A stretch of 64,000 bases of DNA. Origin: Armatimonadota bacterium (GTDB lineage Bacteria > Armatimonadota > HRBIN16). The notes below the pieces were generated by a model. That model did not search any database and was not told the origin of the DNA. It was given only the letters and a program-made list of their open reading frames with translations. The position numbers and the translations under genes are program-made. The stretch covers positions 124,001 to 188,000 of the forward strand of contig BPGT01000003.1 of the NCBI GenBank assembly GCA_026003175.1, written 5' to 3'. Shown here one piece after another: positions 35,069-42,478 of the stretch (position 1 is its first letter; every line of letters begins with the position of its first letter).

Positions 35069-35488
35069 ATGGCAAAGCACACCAGCTGTGAATCTAGTTT
35101 TCAAGAGCGAGAGTTTCTTAGGGTTTTTACGGAGGCATTCGCATGCCTGCGTACACACGGGATGTCACGCAGGCGTGTTCGTTGCAGTAGCCATGAATAC
35201 GAGCTGTGGTATTACAACCAGCAGTATGCAGTGCGCATTACTTTAGAGCGCCAGTGGAACTATCAGTATGTATTTGTACTTTTTTCTAAACATGGAGAAT
35301 CCAATACATGGACACCTCTGATTTACCTTGACAAGTGGTTGAAAGAACATGGGTGGAAACAGGAGGAGATAGAGTCCGTTTTGCAGGCAGATCAACCTGT
35401 ACCAAACTTACCTAAGGACGAGCAGGCTGCTTTTTTGTATCGGGTTGCAGAGGTAGTCTGTAATTCTATAGTGCAGATTCTTGCATGA
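35069..35488 (+). CDS. Putative immunity protein for the resident Rhs toxin tip
   Basis: 139 residues, ATG 35069 behind ACTCGGAGGCATAGGA. Predicted soluble: REFLRVFTEAFACLRTHGM, then alternating strands (YELWYYNQQYAVRITLERQWNYQYVFVLF). No signal peptide and no family recognised. Identification as immunity protein rests on its place directly after the toxin-encoding 3' end of the Rhs gene, its small size and cytoplasmic character. Its DNA is AT-richer than the Rhs body, as is common for acquired immunity genes. Confidence 0.65.
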   Translation: MAKHTSCESSFQEREFLRVFTEAFACLRTHGMSRRRVRCSSHEYELWYYNQQYAVRITLERQWNYQYVFVLFSKHGESNTWTPLIYLDKWLKEHGWKQEEIESVLQADQPVPNLPKDEQAAFLYRVAEVVCNSIVQILA

Positions 35489-35540
35489 TTCAGGCGTGAC
35501 TTGTATTTTATTCTGCGGATAATTCGACTGGAGTGAAGGC

Positions 35541-35864
35541 ATGGCTCTATTCCTGATTGACATAGGAGAACCTTGGGATGCTCAGCCTTCCCAACTGAGG
35601 GGGCGTTTGGTTCGCCCCCTCAGTAAGGGGTACTACTTGTTCGAGTCCGAGGATGGCGATCTGTACACGGTAGCAACACGCTATGTTGGCGAATCGGTCG
35701 CTGATGTCTATCGCAAAGACTTTGTGATGGTGGGTATAGGAAAAGTTTTAGATTCTTCCCACGAAACTATTGATATGCTGGGGAAAGGTGAGATAGAGGA
35801 TTTGATACGCGAAGGTAAACTGGAGTATTGGGCGATAGGGTCTCTGCAACTTGTCGAGGAATAG
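35541..35864 (+). CDS. Second immunity-like gene, cognate toxin apparently lost
   Basis: 107 residues, ATG 35541 behind GGAGTGAAGGC. Small soluble protein with strands (GRLVRPLSKGYYLFESEDGDLYTVA, FVMVGIGKVLDSS). It sits between the resident immunity gene and the first displaced linker, so may be left over from a cassette whose toxin was deleted. Its early codons include an 11-bp perfect inverted repeat (CTGAGGGGGCG / CGCCCCCTCAG, 35595-35623) like the stem-loops that precede other immunity genes. The true start could therefore lie further downstream. Confidence 0.5.
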   Translation: MALFLIDIGEPWDAQPSQLRGRLVRPLSKGYYLFESEDGDLYTVATRYVGESVADVYRKDFVMVGIGKVLDSSHETIDMLGKGEIEDLIREGKLEYWAIGSLQLVEE

Positions 35865-35898
35865 TTCATAACTGATTTTCTGCAGGTCTCCTTAGATA

Positions 35899-36130
35899 GG
35901 GTATACTTCTGCAGACCCATTTGCCAGCGAGTCGGAGCGGTTTTTAGCCGGTCTTTCGGCGCTGGGTCGCCTGCTGGCGGTGGGGAGCGAGTGGGGCAGT
36001 TACGCTGCGCCGGTATCAGGCTCTGGGGCGCGGGCAGGTGGTAGCGTTGCCCGCACCGCGTTGCGCGAAGCCGCCGAAGAAGCTGGCGAAAAACTGGCAC
36101 AGCAGACCGCACGGCAGGCGGCAAGGGAAC
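35899..36130 (+). repeat. Displaced Rhs tip-linker, copy R1
   Basis: Begins with a diverged GGGTATACT segment, then closely follows R0 from GCCAGCGAGTCGGAGCGG to GGCAAGGGAAC. No ribosome site precedes it. Confidence 0.85.
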
Positions 36131-36489
36131 TCCCGCCCGTGGTGATAGGTGAGAATATGCAACGGGTCAGAGGCTATGCACGGATGATTGGTGCAGAGAC
36201 GATTAGCGACTACATTTCCGACGCGGCTTGGGAAGGAGCCAAGCGAGCAGGAGGCTTGGAGGCGTTGAAGGCACTCAATCGCCGGTGGATAGAGCAAATG
36301 ATGCAGCAAGGACGACGCATCATTGATATTGGACCTGATTTTGCTGAAAAGCGCATCCGCGGCATTCGTTCTCCGTTTTACGAGCTGGAACGCCGAGCCC
36401 TGCGCGAACGGGGGTATCCTTTTTACTCGAAAGTCTTCCGTCGCTCAGGTCGGTTTTCTGGAGGTGTTCCAGGGTTAGACTTTCCGTAG
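35980..36489 (+). CDS. Orphan Rhs C-terminal toxin module 1 (IGENM-type tip)
   Basis: Open frame continuous with linker R1 (from about 35923) but with no credible start signal; only a GTG within the linker codes for GSEWGSYAAPV. The tip reads VIGENMQRVRGYARMIGAE, then NRRWIEQMMQQGRRIIDIGPDF, SPFYELERRALRERG and SGRFSGGVPGLDFP. It is the same tip family as on the resident Rhs, but clearly diverged. This family recurs in polymorphic toxins (recollection); its activity is not known to me. It is probably silent unless recombined onto the Rhs body. Confidence 0.7.
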   Translation: MGSEWGSYAAPVSGSGARAGGSVARTALREAAEEAGEKLAQQTARQAARELPPVVIGENMQRVRGYARMIGAETISDYISDAAWEGAKRAGGLEALKALNRRWIEQMMQQGRRIIDIGPDFAEKRIRGIRSPFYELERRALRERGYPFYSKVFRRSGRFSGGVPGLDFP

Positions 36490-36499
36490 ACAGTTGAGG

Positions 36500-36540
36500 C
36501 ATGTGTGGTCGCCTTGTGCTATGTAAGGCGACCACACATG
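36500..36540 (+). promoter_or_regulatory. Stem-loop between orphan toxin 1 and its immunity gene
   Basis: Perfect 16-bp stem CATGTGTGGTCGCCTT with its reverse complement, 9-base loop, ending 20 bases before the immunity start. Confidence 0.65.
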
Positions 36541-36560
36541 TTGGATAGGGGTGCCTCACT

Positions 36561-37088
36561 ATGGAAGAAAAGGATTGGTTTTTGAATGAATATCCATCAA
36601 GGTTTTCTTTTTTAATTCACGGTCTTGGCTTTGGAAGCCCAGTAGTTGAAGACGCAGGATTATATGCGCAGATAGTATATCCACATGATGTCTTTTATGC
36701 GGTTTTTTACTACGAAGCACGTGAGTACGATGTAGAGTGCGTGTTGACTGCTACCGAACTTGACCGTGTACCTGCCAAGGTAGGGATTGTAAATGTCCTG
36801 ATACGCTTGAACATACTTCCTAACGATCTACCCCGACTTCTGCGGAGGGCTCCGAACAGGTTAGACTACCCGAACAGCTCCCACGATAGGCGACTTGTAC
36901 AGATGATATGGGACATTAGCCAGTTGTACAACTCTCTCTGGCGGTCGGTTTCACACTTAGATTTAGCAAACGAACAGGAGATGATTAAACGACTGATGTC
37001 TCTCCAGGCTGATTGCTATGAATATATCTGGCGCACTTACGGAGTTAGGATTGTAGAATGGGCGAAAAAGTCTTTTGGTAGGCTTTGA
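36561..37088 (+). CDS. Putative immunity protein for orphan toxin 1
   Basis: 175 residues, soluble, no signal peptide. It opens MEEKDWFLNEYPSRFSFLIHG, with YAQIVYPHDVFYAVFYYEAREYDVECVL in the middle and a helical end (EYIWRTYGVRIVEWAKKSF). Function is assigned by position after an IGENM-type tip. It shares little visible similarity with the immunity gene of the resident IGENM tip, except for a common helical C-terminus with the 40118 protein (EFYVYLLRKY / DCYEYIWRTY). The DNA is AT-rich. Confidence 0.65.
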   Translation: MEEKDWFLNEYPSRFSFLIHGLGFGSPVVEDAGLYAQIVYPHDVFYAVFYYEAREYDVECVLTATELDRVPAKVGIVNVLIRLNILPNDLPRLLRRAPNRLDYPNSSHDRRLVQMIWDISQLYNSLWRSVSHLDLANEQEMIKRLMSLQADCYEYIWRTYGVRIVEWAKKSFGRL

Positions 37089-37128
37089 ATGAGATGTCCT
37101 TGCTGATTCAAGGTCTCCACGGCACTTC

Positions 37129-37400
37129 CGCCCCGAAAAGAACTTCGCCGACGCCAACTGGAACCTGGTGGTGGCGTTTGCGAATTGGGGGTATACTGTA
37201 GGTGACCCCTCTGCCAGCGAGGGCGAGAAGTTCCTTGCAGGCTTAGAGGCGCTGGGTCGCCTGCTGGCGGTGGGGAGCGAGTGGGGCAGTTATGCCGCGG
37301 CGCCCGGAGTTGGTTCGGGAACGCGGGCTGCCCTGCGCGAAGCTGCCGAAGAAGCTGGCGAAAAGCTGGCACGGCAAACCGCACGGCAGGTGGCAAGGGA
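37129..37400 (+). repeat. Displaced Rhs tip-linker, copy R2
   Basis: Homology to R0 starts abruptly at CGCCCCGAAAAG and runs to GGCAAGGGAAGC, with a shortened middle (GSYAAAPGVGSGTRAALREA). Confidence 0.85.
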
Positions 37401-37755
37401 AGCGGGTGAGCAGTTCGCCAAGCCTACTCGTGGTACACGCATCTACCGTGTGTTCGGAGGAGAACCGATGGAGGCAGATGCTTGGATGCGTAACGAGTTC
37501 TCGGGACCTTGGGGGCGATACTGGACGCCGATTGACCCCCGCACAGTTAGGAACTACCGAGATATAGCAGGGCTACCATCCCAAAATCGCGGGCGCTTTT
37601 TGGTGATTGGTGAAATTGTCGATCCCCGTGGCATAGAAGTATCACGTGCTGCTCCGATTGGTAGCAATCGTGGAGGATTGATTGAGTATATGATCCCTAA
37701 TCCTCGTCAACAAATTCGCATTTTGCGAGTAATGGGGCTAAATCCGCCTTTCTAA
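37168..37755 (+). CDS. Orphan Rhs C-terminal toxin module 2
   Basis: 195 residues of open frame beginning within linker R2 at a GTG without a ribosome site. After the linker (to about residue 80) the tip reads TRIYRVFGGEPMEADAWM, SGPWGRYWTPIDPRTVRNYRD, AGLPSQNRGRFLVIGEI, GGLIEYMIPNPRQQIRILRV. Tips with this YRVxGG ... PWGxxWTPxxP ... AGLPxxNxGRF layout are frequent at the ends of Rhs and other polymorphic toxins (recollection). The YRV opening hints at an ADP-ribosyltransferase-like fold, unproven. It differs from all other tips here. Confidence 0.7.
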   Translation: MVAFANWGYTVGDPSASEGEKFLAGLEALGRLLAVGSEWGSYAAAPGVGSGTRAALREAAEEAGEKLARQTARQVAREAGEQFAKPTRGTRIYRVFGGEPMEADAWMRNEFSGPWGRYWTPIDPRTVRNYRDIAGLPSQNRGRFLVIGEIVDPRGIEVSRAAPIGSNRGGLIEYMIPNPRQQIRILRVMGLNPPF

Positions 37756-37772
37756 AAACATACTGAATCTAT

Positions 37773-37799
37773 GGGGCAGTTGGAGAACCCGGCTGCCCC
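37773..37799 (+). promoter_or_regulatory. Stem-loop between orphan toxin 2 and its immunity gene
   Basis: GGGGCAG / CTGCCCC, extended inward by GG/CC pairs, 15 bases before the immunity start. Confidence 0.5.
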
Positions 37800-37813
37800 T
37801 GAAGGAGGTTATA

Positions 37814-38197
37814 ATGTCGCCGCAGTGGCGTAGCGTAATGGAAGCGTTGGAAGCAATTGCTGAATTCCTCGAACGCCTTTCTCAGCCGAGGCTGGGCGAC
37901 TATTTTCGTGAAATCGCCACTATGATACGGCTCGGTAGATTGGAGGAAGCGGTGCAGGAGCTAACGGGGGCAAGGCTATGGGGAGGCGCAGGTTCATACA
38001 TTGATCGGGTACTGTACCCTGAGGATGGATATGTTTTTGCTGCAGAAGAGTTTTGGCAGGTAAACGCAGAGTACTCTCGCTTGCTATTGAGTCTGCTCTA
38101 CGCTGTGGAATCTGTAGCCCCGCGTGAGTGGATGTCTGAGCTCAAGGCACGCCTACAAAACTGTGTACAATACTATACGCAAAGAGGTGATGCGTAG
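37814..38197 (+). CDS. Putative immunity protein for orphan toxin 2
   Basis: 127 residues, ATG 37814 behind GAAGGAGG. All-helical: WRSVMEALEAIAEFLERLSQ, RLEEAVQELTGARLWGGAGSYIDRVL, then EFWQVNAEYSRLLLSLLYAVES. The GxGSxxDxVL segment in the middle recalls a family of small immunity-like proteins (perhaps DUF6966); this is a tentative match. It lies 58 bases after the orphan tip. Confidence 0.68.
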   Translation: MSPQWRSVMEALEAIAEFLERLSQPRLGDYFREIATMIRLGRLEEAVQELTGARLWGGAGSYIDRVLYPEDGYVFAAEEFWQVNAEYSRLLLSLLYAVESVAPREWMSELKARLQNCVQYYTQRGDA

Positions 38198-38235
38198 AAA
38201 CCTTTTAGGAACTACACACCCAGATTGGGCGCTTT

Positions 38236-38554
38236 ACCTCCCGCACAGGCAATTCGCCAAACCCCTACACCCGCCTCTACCGCCCCGAAAAGAACTTCGC
38301 CGACGCCAACTGGAACCTGGTGGTGGCGTTTGCGAATTGGGGGTATACTGTAGGTGACCCTTCCGCCAGTGAAGGCGAGCGGTTTTGTAGCCGGTCTTTC
38401 GGCGCTGGGTCGCCTGCTGGCGGTGGGGAGCGAGTGGGGCAGTTATGCCGCGGCGCCTGGGGTTGGTGGAGGCGCACGGCGTGCAGTGCGTGAAGCCGCC
38501 GAAGAAGCTGGCGAACAACTGGCACGGCAAACCGTACGGCGGGCGGCAAGGGAA
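38236..38554 (+). repeat. Displaced Rhs tip-linker, copy R3 (with +1 insertion)
   Basis: The longest displaced copy, starting at the same place as R0 (ACCTCCCGCACAGGCA). One extra base near 38386 (GGTTTTGTAGCC for GGTTTTTAGCC) breaks the linker frame. Confidence 0.85.
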
Positions 38555-38896
38555 GCGGGTGATGAGTGGGTTAGGCTTTATCGGGCTGTCAGCTTAGACG
38601 AGTTGAAAGACATTCAAATGGTAGGGAGAATGCGTTCGGGTGCTGGTGCGATGGAAGGCAAGTGGTTCGCTACTACGGCAGAACACGCAGCAATGTGGGG
38701 CAAGAAACTCTGGAAGTTGAGCGCGCAAAAGCAGCCGTACTCCATCATTGAGGTTAGAGTGCCTCGCTCTGTACTGGAGAGGATGTTCTACCGTGAGAGG
38801 CTTGACATGATTGGGCCTGCATACTTTGCTCCTGAGCACCTGCTTCCCTATGTTCAGTTCTTGCGGGAGATGCCGTTTGTACCATGGCTAAGATGA
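38354..38896 (+). CDS. Orphan Rhs C-terminal toxin module 3, ART-like tip
   Basis: 180 residues of open frame, the first dozen of which are out of frame with the linker because of the insertion near 38386. The tip (from about 75) reads EWVRLYRAVSLDELKDIQ, EGKWFATTAEHAAMWGKKLW, YSIIEVRVPRSVLERMF and DMIGPAYFAPEHLLP. The order RLYRAV / G-x-FATTxEHAxxWG / ExxVPxS is typical of small ADP-ribosyltransferase-like or related NAD-binding toxin domains, a resemblance seen by eye. The same family is found in module 6. The stop overlaps the immunity gene start. Confidence 0.7.
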   Translation: MTLPPVKASGFVAGLSALGRLLAVGSEWGSYAAAPGVGGGARRAVREAAEEAGEQLARQTVRRAAREAGDEWVRLYRAVSLDELKDIQMVGRMRSGAGAMEGKWFATTAEHAAMWGKKLWKLSAQKQPYSIIEVRVPRSVLERMFYRERLDMIGPAYFAPEHLLPYVQFLREMPFVPWLR

Positions 38897-39258
38897 ATCA
38901 ATGTACGTACGGTATTGCCCAGATTCATCTCACACCCGAAGCGAGGATGTTTGTTTCGCTTCCTCGCTCCTCTACCTTCATACTTCCTGTCAGATTTGCC
39001 AGCGATTCCCAAAACTCGTGGAGTCTGATCATAGTGCCTGAGAAGTCTCTCAAGGCGTGTCAGTGGACACGAGCCAAAGTGGGGCTGTTGGCTTACGAGC
39101 AGGGCGCCAAGTACATACGTGAGGGCGCGGAGTTTACTATAGAATACACAACCCAAATGGCGGCGACCATAGAGATAGGACAAGGTATAGTCGTCGGTGT
39201 GGAGAATTGTTCGGCGGACGAGTATCGCCAGATATTTCGATACCCCAACCCCGATTAG
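38884..39258 (+). CDS. Putative immunity protein for orphan toxin 3
   Basis: 124 residues, ATG 38884, overlapping the toxin end by 13 bases, the tightest coupling in the array. It is a soluble beta-rich protein (IAQIHLTPEARMFVSLPRSSTFILPVRFA, IEIGQGIVVGVENCSADEYRQIF). Because the start lies inside the toxin gene, its translation would depend on toxin translation or an internal ribosome site. No family recognised. Confidence 0.65.
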   Translation: MAKMNQCTYGIAQIHLTPEARMFVSLPRSSTFILPVRFASDSQNSWSLIIVPEKSLKACQWTRAKVGLLAYEQGAKYIREGAEFTIEYTTQMAATIEIGQGIVVGVENCSADEYRQIFRYPNPD

Positions 39259-39310
39259 TAGAGCAGGCATGGGGGCGACCCTTTCTTCTGCTTATCAGAG
39301 GAAACGAACA

Positions 39311-39481
39311 ATGCACGAGTGGGAAGACGAGGAAAAGCTGTGGGAAGGCGATGGAATCGTTTGGCCTTTTGTAGAAGATACGCCGGGTCGATTGTACTTG
39401 TTGTTGCGCGATAGTATCACAGAACTATACGGTGTAAGTATTGTCAGGGGCGAGGATTATTTCAAGCGGAAATATGGTTGA
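39311..39481 (+). pseudogene. Internally deleted immunity gene (relative of 42886-43362)
   Basis: 56 residues from ATG 39311. The first 17 residues (MHEWEDEEKLWEGDGIV) and the last 39 (WPFVEDTPGRLYLLLRDSIT ... YFKRKYG) match the two ends of the 158-residue protein at 42886. About 100 central codons are missing. The DNA after the stop (TGAGTAGCGAGACCCCCTGC) also matches that after 43362. So this is a duplicated segment that has lost its middle. Confidence 0.8.
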
Positions 39482-39494
39482 GTAGCGAGACCCC

Positions 39495-39651
39495 CTGCTC
39501 GTTGGCAGCGAGTGGGGTAGTTACGCTGCGCCGGTATCAGGCTCTGGGGCGCGGGCAGGTGGTAGCGTTGCCCGCACCGCGTTGCGCGAAGCCGCCGAAG
39601 AAGCTGGCGAAAAGCTGGCACGGCAGGGCGTACGGCAGGCGGCAAGGGAAC
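39495..39651 (+). repeat. Displaced Rhs tip-linker, copy R4 (short)
   Basis: Only the distal half of the linker (from GGCAGCGAGTGGGG), joined to the immunity remnant by the same junction as in R7. Confidence 0.8.
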
Positions 39652-40031
39652 TCCCGCCCGTGGTGATAGGTGAGAATATGCAACGGGTCAGAGGCTATGC
39701 ACGGATGATTGGTGCAGAGACGATAGACGATTGGTTGGCAGGACGCCAGTGGACGATGGAGATGAACGAGGCGTGGATCCGCCAGATGATGCAACAAGGA
39801 CGCCGTGTGATTGATATCGGACCTGACTTTTACAGTAGGTACCAAGGCTATCGCCAGATCTCACGATACCCAAGCAAACATGCGTATGCATTGGAACGCG
39901 CTTTGCTAAGAAACTACGGGAACTATAAGCGTGCGTTTACACGCACTGGTCGTGAAGGCGGGGTGACCGGCCTGGGTTGGCTTTCTCCACAAGGTAGCCG
40001 ATGGATAATAGAACCGTTTACCTTCAGGTGA
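39582..40031 (+). CDS. Orphan Rhs C-terminal toxin module 4 (IGENM-type tip)
   Basis: 149 residues of open frame (first codon TTG inside the linker). After LPPVVIGENMQRVRGYARMIGAET, DNA-level near-identity with module 1 ends. The diverged tip reads MNEAWIRQMMQQGRRVIDIGPDFYSRY, YALERALLRNYGNYKRAFTR and GREGGVTGLGWL. It shares the NxxWI...QG...DIGPDF framework of the resident and module-1 tips. Confidence 0.7.
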   Translation: MREAAEEAGEKLARQGVRQAARELPPVVIGENMQRVRGYARMIGAETIDDWLAGRQWTMEMNEAWIRQMMQQGRRVIDIGPDFYSRYQGYRQISRYPSKHAYALERALLRNYGNYKRAFTRTGREGGVTGLGWLSPQGSRWIIEPFTFR

Positions 40032-40046
40032 ATAGGCGCTGGTGAG

Positions 40047-40084
40047 CTTCTCTCCTCACCAACTGAGGTTGGTGAGGAGAGAAG
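40047..40084 (+). promoter_or_regulatory. Stem-loop between orphan toxin 4 and its immunity gene
   Basis: Perfect 17-bp stem CTTCTCTCCTCACCAAC with its reverse complement, 4-base loop TGAG, 33 bases before the immunity ATG. Confidence 0.65.
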
Positions 40085-40117
40085 AAGAGAGATGGACAGT
40101 ATACTGAGGTGAGGAAT

Positions 40118-40618
40118 ATGAGAGTTGATCCGATTACAGAAATTTTTTTTGAGGTTTTTGTCGAGAAAATGCGGTTTTTAGAGAATGAATGGCGTTTAGC
40201 CAGGCGTGAAGACAAGTCAGAATACATGTTTGCCGACTTGATTTATTTTGATGAAGAGACCGATAATGCAATTATTTTTTATTTTGAGTTGAGAGACAAC
40301 ACTGTTATTTTGTATATGCAAAATAGGAAAACCCGCCGTCCTGATGTATTTCCTCCTGAGGCATTTCCAGAGGCTTGGCGTGATATTAGTGATCCTCTCC
40401 TTGACCTCTCCTTGCGGTTGCCTTTTAGGAAGGAGTATCGAGAGTTTTTTAACAAGTCACGCCTAAAATTTTTTAACGAGTTGCAGGATCGGGCAATTAT
40501 GCAGCGTGACCTTGAAGCGGCTCGTGCATCATTAGAGATACAAGCTGAGTTTTATGTTTACTTATTAAGAAAGTATCAACAGGATATTTTGTCGATAGTG
40601 AAAGGGAAAACGAGATAG
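40118..40618 (+). CDS. Putative immunity protein for orphan toxin 4
   Basis: 166 residues from ATG 40118 (GAGGTGAGG upstream; a GTG at 40109 is less likely). Soluble and strongly charged: ITEIFFEVFVEKMRFLENEW, YMFADLIYFDEETDNAIIFY, then helical (AARASLEIQAEFYVYLLRKY). The DNA is markedly AT-rich with T runs, unlike the surrounding linkers, indicating foreign origin. Its end resembles the end of the 36561 immunity protein, consistent with both facing IGENM-type tips. Confidence 0.65.
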   Translation: MRVDPITEIFFEVFVEKMRFLENEWRLARREDKSEYMFADLIYFDEETDNAIIFYFELRDNTVILYMQNRKTRRPDVFPPEAFPEAWRDISDPLLDLSLRLPFRKEYREFFNKSRLKFFNELQDRAIMQRDLEAARASLEIQAEFYVYLLRKYQQDILSIVKGKTR

Positions 40619-40830
40619 AATGAAACTATGACAAATAAATAGCAAGTTTTCAATACCTATCAGCTTAATCAGCCTAATGACATCCATCTGGGTTGATCAA
40701 AGCACAAGCGAGTCTACACGCGCTATTCTTTCGGAAGCATGGAAGTCAGATAGTGAACTATGTGAAGCGTTACTTTGGGTTAGGTACCTGAATTGCCCCA
40801 AACGCTTGAAAGAAAGGGAGGCTCGTGGTT
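40619..40830 (+). other. Unassigned AT-rich stretch before linker R5
   Basis: A frame from ATG 40677 (MTSIWVDQSTSESTRAILSE) runs into linker R5 and ends at 40970. Its first 50 residues match nothing else in the window and may be an immunity-gene remnant. There is no clear ribosome site. Confidence 0.35.
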
Positions 40831-41111
40831 GTTCGCCGAATCCTTATGCCCGCCTCTACCGCCCCGAAAAGAACTTCGCCGACGCGAACTGGAACCTGGT
40901 GGTGGCGTTTGCAAATTGGGGGTATACTGTAGGTGACCCCTCTGCCAGCGAGAGTCGGAGCGGTTTTTAGCCGGTCTTTCGGCGCTGGGTCGCCTGCTGG
41001 CGGTGGGGAGCGAGTGGGGCAGTTATGCCGCGGCGCCTGGGGTTGGTGGAGGCGCACGGCGTGCAGTGCGCGAAGCCGCCGAAGAAGCTGGCGAAAAGCT
41101 GGCACGGCAGG
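40831..41111 (+). repeat. Displaced Rhs tip-linker, copy R5 (with frameshift)
   Basis: Matches R0 from TTCGCCGAATCCTTATGCCC. An extra AG near 40951 (GCGAGAGTCGGAG for GCGAGTCGGAG) leads to a TAG at 40968-40970. Confidence 0.85.
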
Positions 41112-41491
41112 GTGCGCAGAAAGCTGCGCAGAAGGTAGCCGAAGAGGCAACCGAGATTGCTTGGCGGACCGTGGGGCGCGAAGAAATGGAGAAGATAGTT
41201 CATCTCGGACGGTTTGTCCCTAGTAAAAACCCGATAGCGGGGACGCGAGGAGTCTTCACTCGCATCGCAACCAGCTACGAAAAGGTCGTTCAATGGGGTG
41301 TTGCAGGACGCTCTACTTATGGCTATGAATACGTCGTCGGCATCCCATTGAGAAAAGGGACCATTCTCGAGGCTATTAGACGCCAACATGCGTTCGGAGA
41401 TTCTGCGTGGGGGTATATAATCTCAGTGCGCTTCATGAATCGGCGCATTGCAGGACAGCCCATAGTGATACCGTTGCCAACATACCCATGA
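41003..41491 (+). CDS. Orphan Rhs C-terminal toxin module 5
   Basis: 162 residues of open frame starting at GTG in linker R5. After an alanine-rich extension (GAQKAAQKVAEEATE) the tip reads IAWRTVGREEMEKIVHLGRFV, AGTRGVFTRIATSYEKVVQWG, YEYVVGIPLRKGTILEAIRR and YIISVRFMNRRIAGQPIVIPL. It has no visible relation to the other tips, although the WRTVGREEMEKI opening could be a distant version of the RLYRAVSLDELKDI opening of module 3. The stop overlaps the next start (ATGA). Confidence 0.65.
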   Translation: MGSEWGSYAAAPGVGGGARRAVREAAEEAGEKLARQGAQKAAQKVAEEATEIAWRTVGREEMEKIVHLGRFVPSKNPIAGTRGVFTRIATSYEKVVQWGVAGRSTYGYEYVVGIPLRKGTILEAIRRQHAFGDSAWGYIISVRFMNRRIAGQPIVIPLPTYP

Positions 41492-42318
41492 GTATTGCCT
41501 GTTCTTGGTATATTGGGGTTGATTCGGAAGAGTGGCGGGCACGGTTTCTACCCGTGTTGCGAAAACGCCGTGTTTCCGCCACTATCTTACCTAAGGCAGA
41601 GAGCTTGCTCACCATGGCAATCAACCCACTTCAGGGATACGTAATAGAGACTGCTGACAATGTTACGAGGTCATTAGGAATAGCAACTTGTCTTTTCCGA
41701 AAATGGTGGGTAGAAGGCTTCGGTTTCCCGACAATTGCGCTACTAACCTCTAGGGAGATTTGGGAAACAAAGGCACAGTTCAGCGGGCTACTCCCAGTAA
41801 GTTCAACTCCTGTACCTCTTTTTGCTTTGGTGGTGCATAAGGAACTTGTAGACCAACCGTTTCCCCAAGCAGGTCTCTCGTTTTTGTCCCGTTTGAAGTA
41901 TATTGATGTACGTGTGCGCGATTTGTACCACATATGTAAGAGGTCTTCACACAGTGAACTCTTGCACCAACTTGCTTCTAAGTGTCGTCTGGACTTTTCC
42001 GTATGGGAACCTAAGTTTTTAGTAGATGGGAGCATAGTGGTCATCGAGGGAGAGGATATAGGTGATTTCATAACGACTAGTTATCGAGCGATATGGCGTG
42101 AAGGATTGTGGCGCAAACCACTCGGCTTGGTGGCGTTAGCACCCGAGCCTTTACATACCGACTTACTGCACGCGCAGATAGAAGAGCGTCCCCTTTTCAT
42201 GGATGTTTGTAGTCCAGAACAGTTAGCAGTAGAAGGCATTGCGCGGGTGCGTCGTTGGCGATCGAGCGTTGAGCTAGCGTTGCAGGAGTTCTATGAACAA
42301 TGGCAGAATGTAGATTAG
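41488..42318 (+). CDS. Putative immunity protein for orphan toxin 5
   Basis: 276 residues from ATG 41488, chosen because it overlaps the toxin stop as ATGA; longer in-frame starts from 41407 lie inside the toxin gene. It is the largest immunity candidate in the array. Soluble, with SWYIGVDSEEWRARFLPVLRKR near the start, FPTIALLTSREIWETKAQFSG in the middle and VRRWRSSVELALQEFYEQW at the end. No family recognised. Confidence 0.65.
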   Translation: MSIACSWYIGVDSEEWRARFLPVLRKRRVSATILPKAESLLTMAINPLQGYVIETADNVTRSLGIATCLFRKWWVEGFGFPTIALLTSREIWETKAQFSGLLPVSSTPVPLFALVVHKELVDQPFPQAGLSFLSRLKYIDVRVRDLYHICKRSSHSELLHQLASKCRLDFSVWEPKFLVDGSIVVIEGEDIGDFITTSYRAIWREGLWRKPLGLVALAPEPLHTDLLHAQIEERPLFMDVCSPEQLAVEGIARVRRWRSSVELALQEFYEQWQNVD

Positions 42319-42352
42319 GTATCCTAAAGCCGCCTGCTCTTTTACCGAAGCC

Positions 42353-42478
42353 GAGCGGTTTTTGTCGAGCCCTTCTCTGCGGCACGGGCAGGTGGTAGCG
42401 TTGCCCGCACCGCGTTGCGTGAAGCCGCCGAAGAAGCCGGCGAAAAGCTGGCACGGCAGACCGCACGGCGGGCGGCGC
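42353..42478 (+). repeat. Displaced Rhs tip-linker, copy R6 (internally deleted)
   Basis: Starts at GAGCGGTTTTT, lacks about 90 bases of the middle, resumes at GCACGGGCAGGTGGTAGCG and runs to GCACGGCGGGCGGC. Confidence 0.8.
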
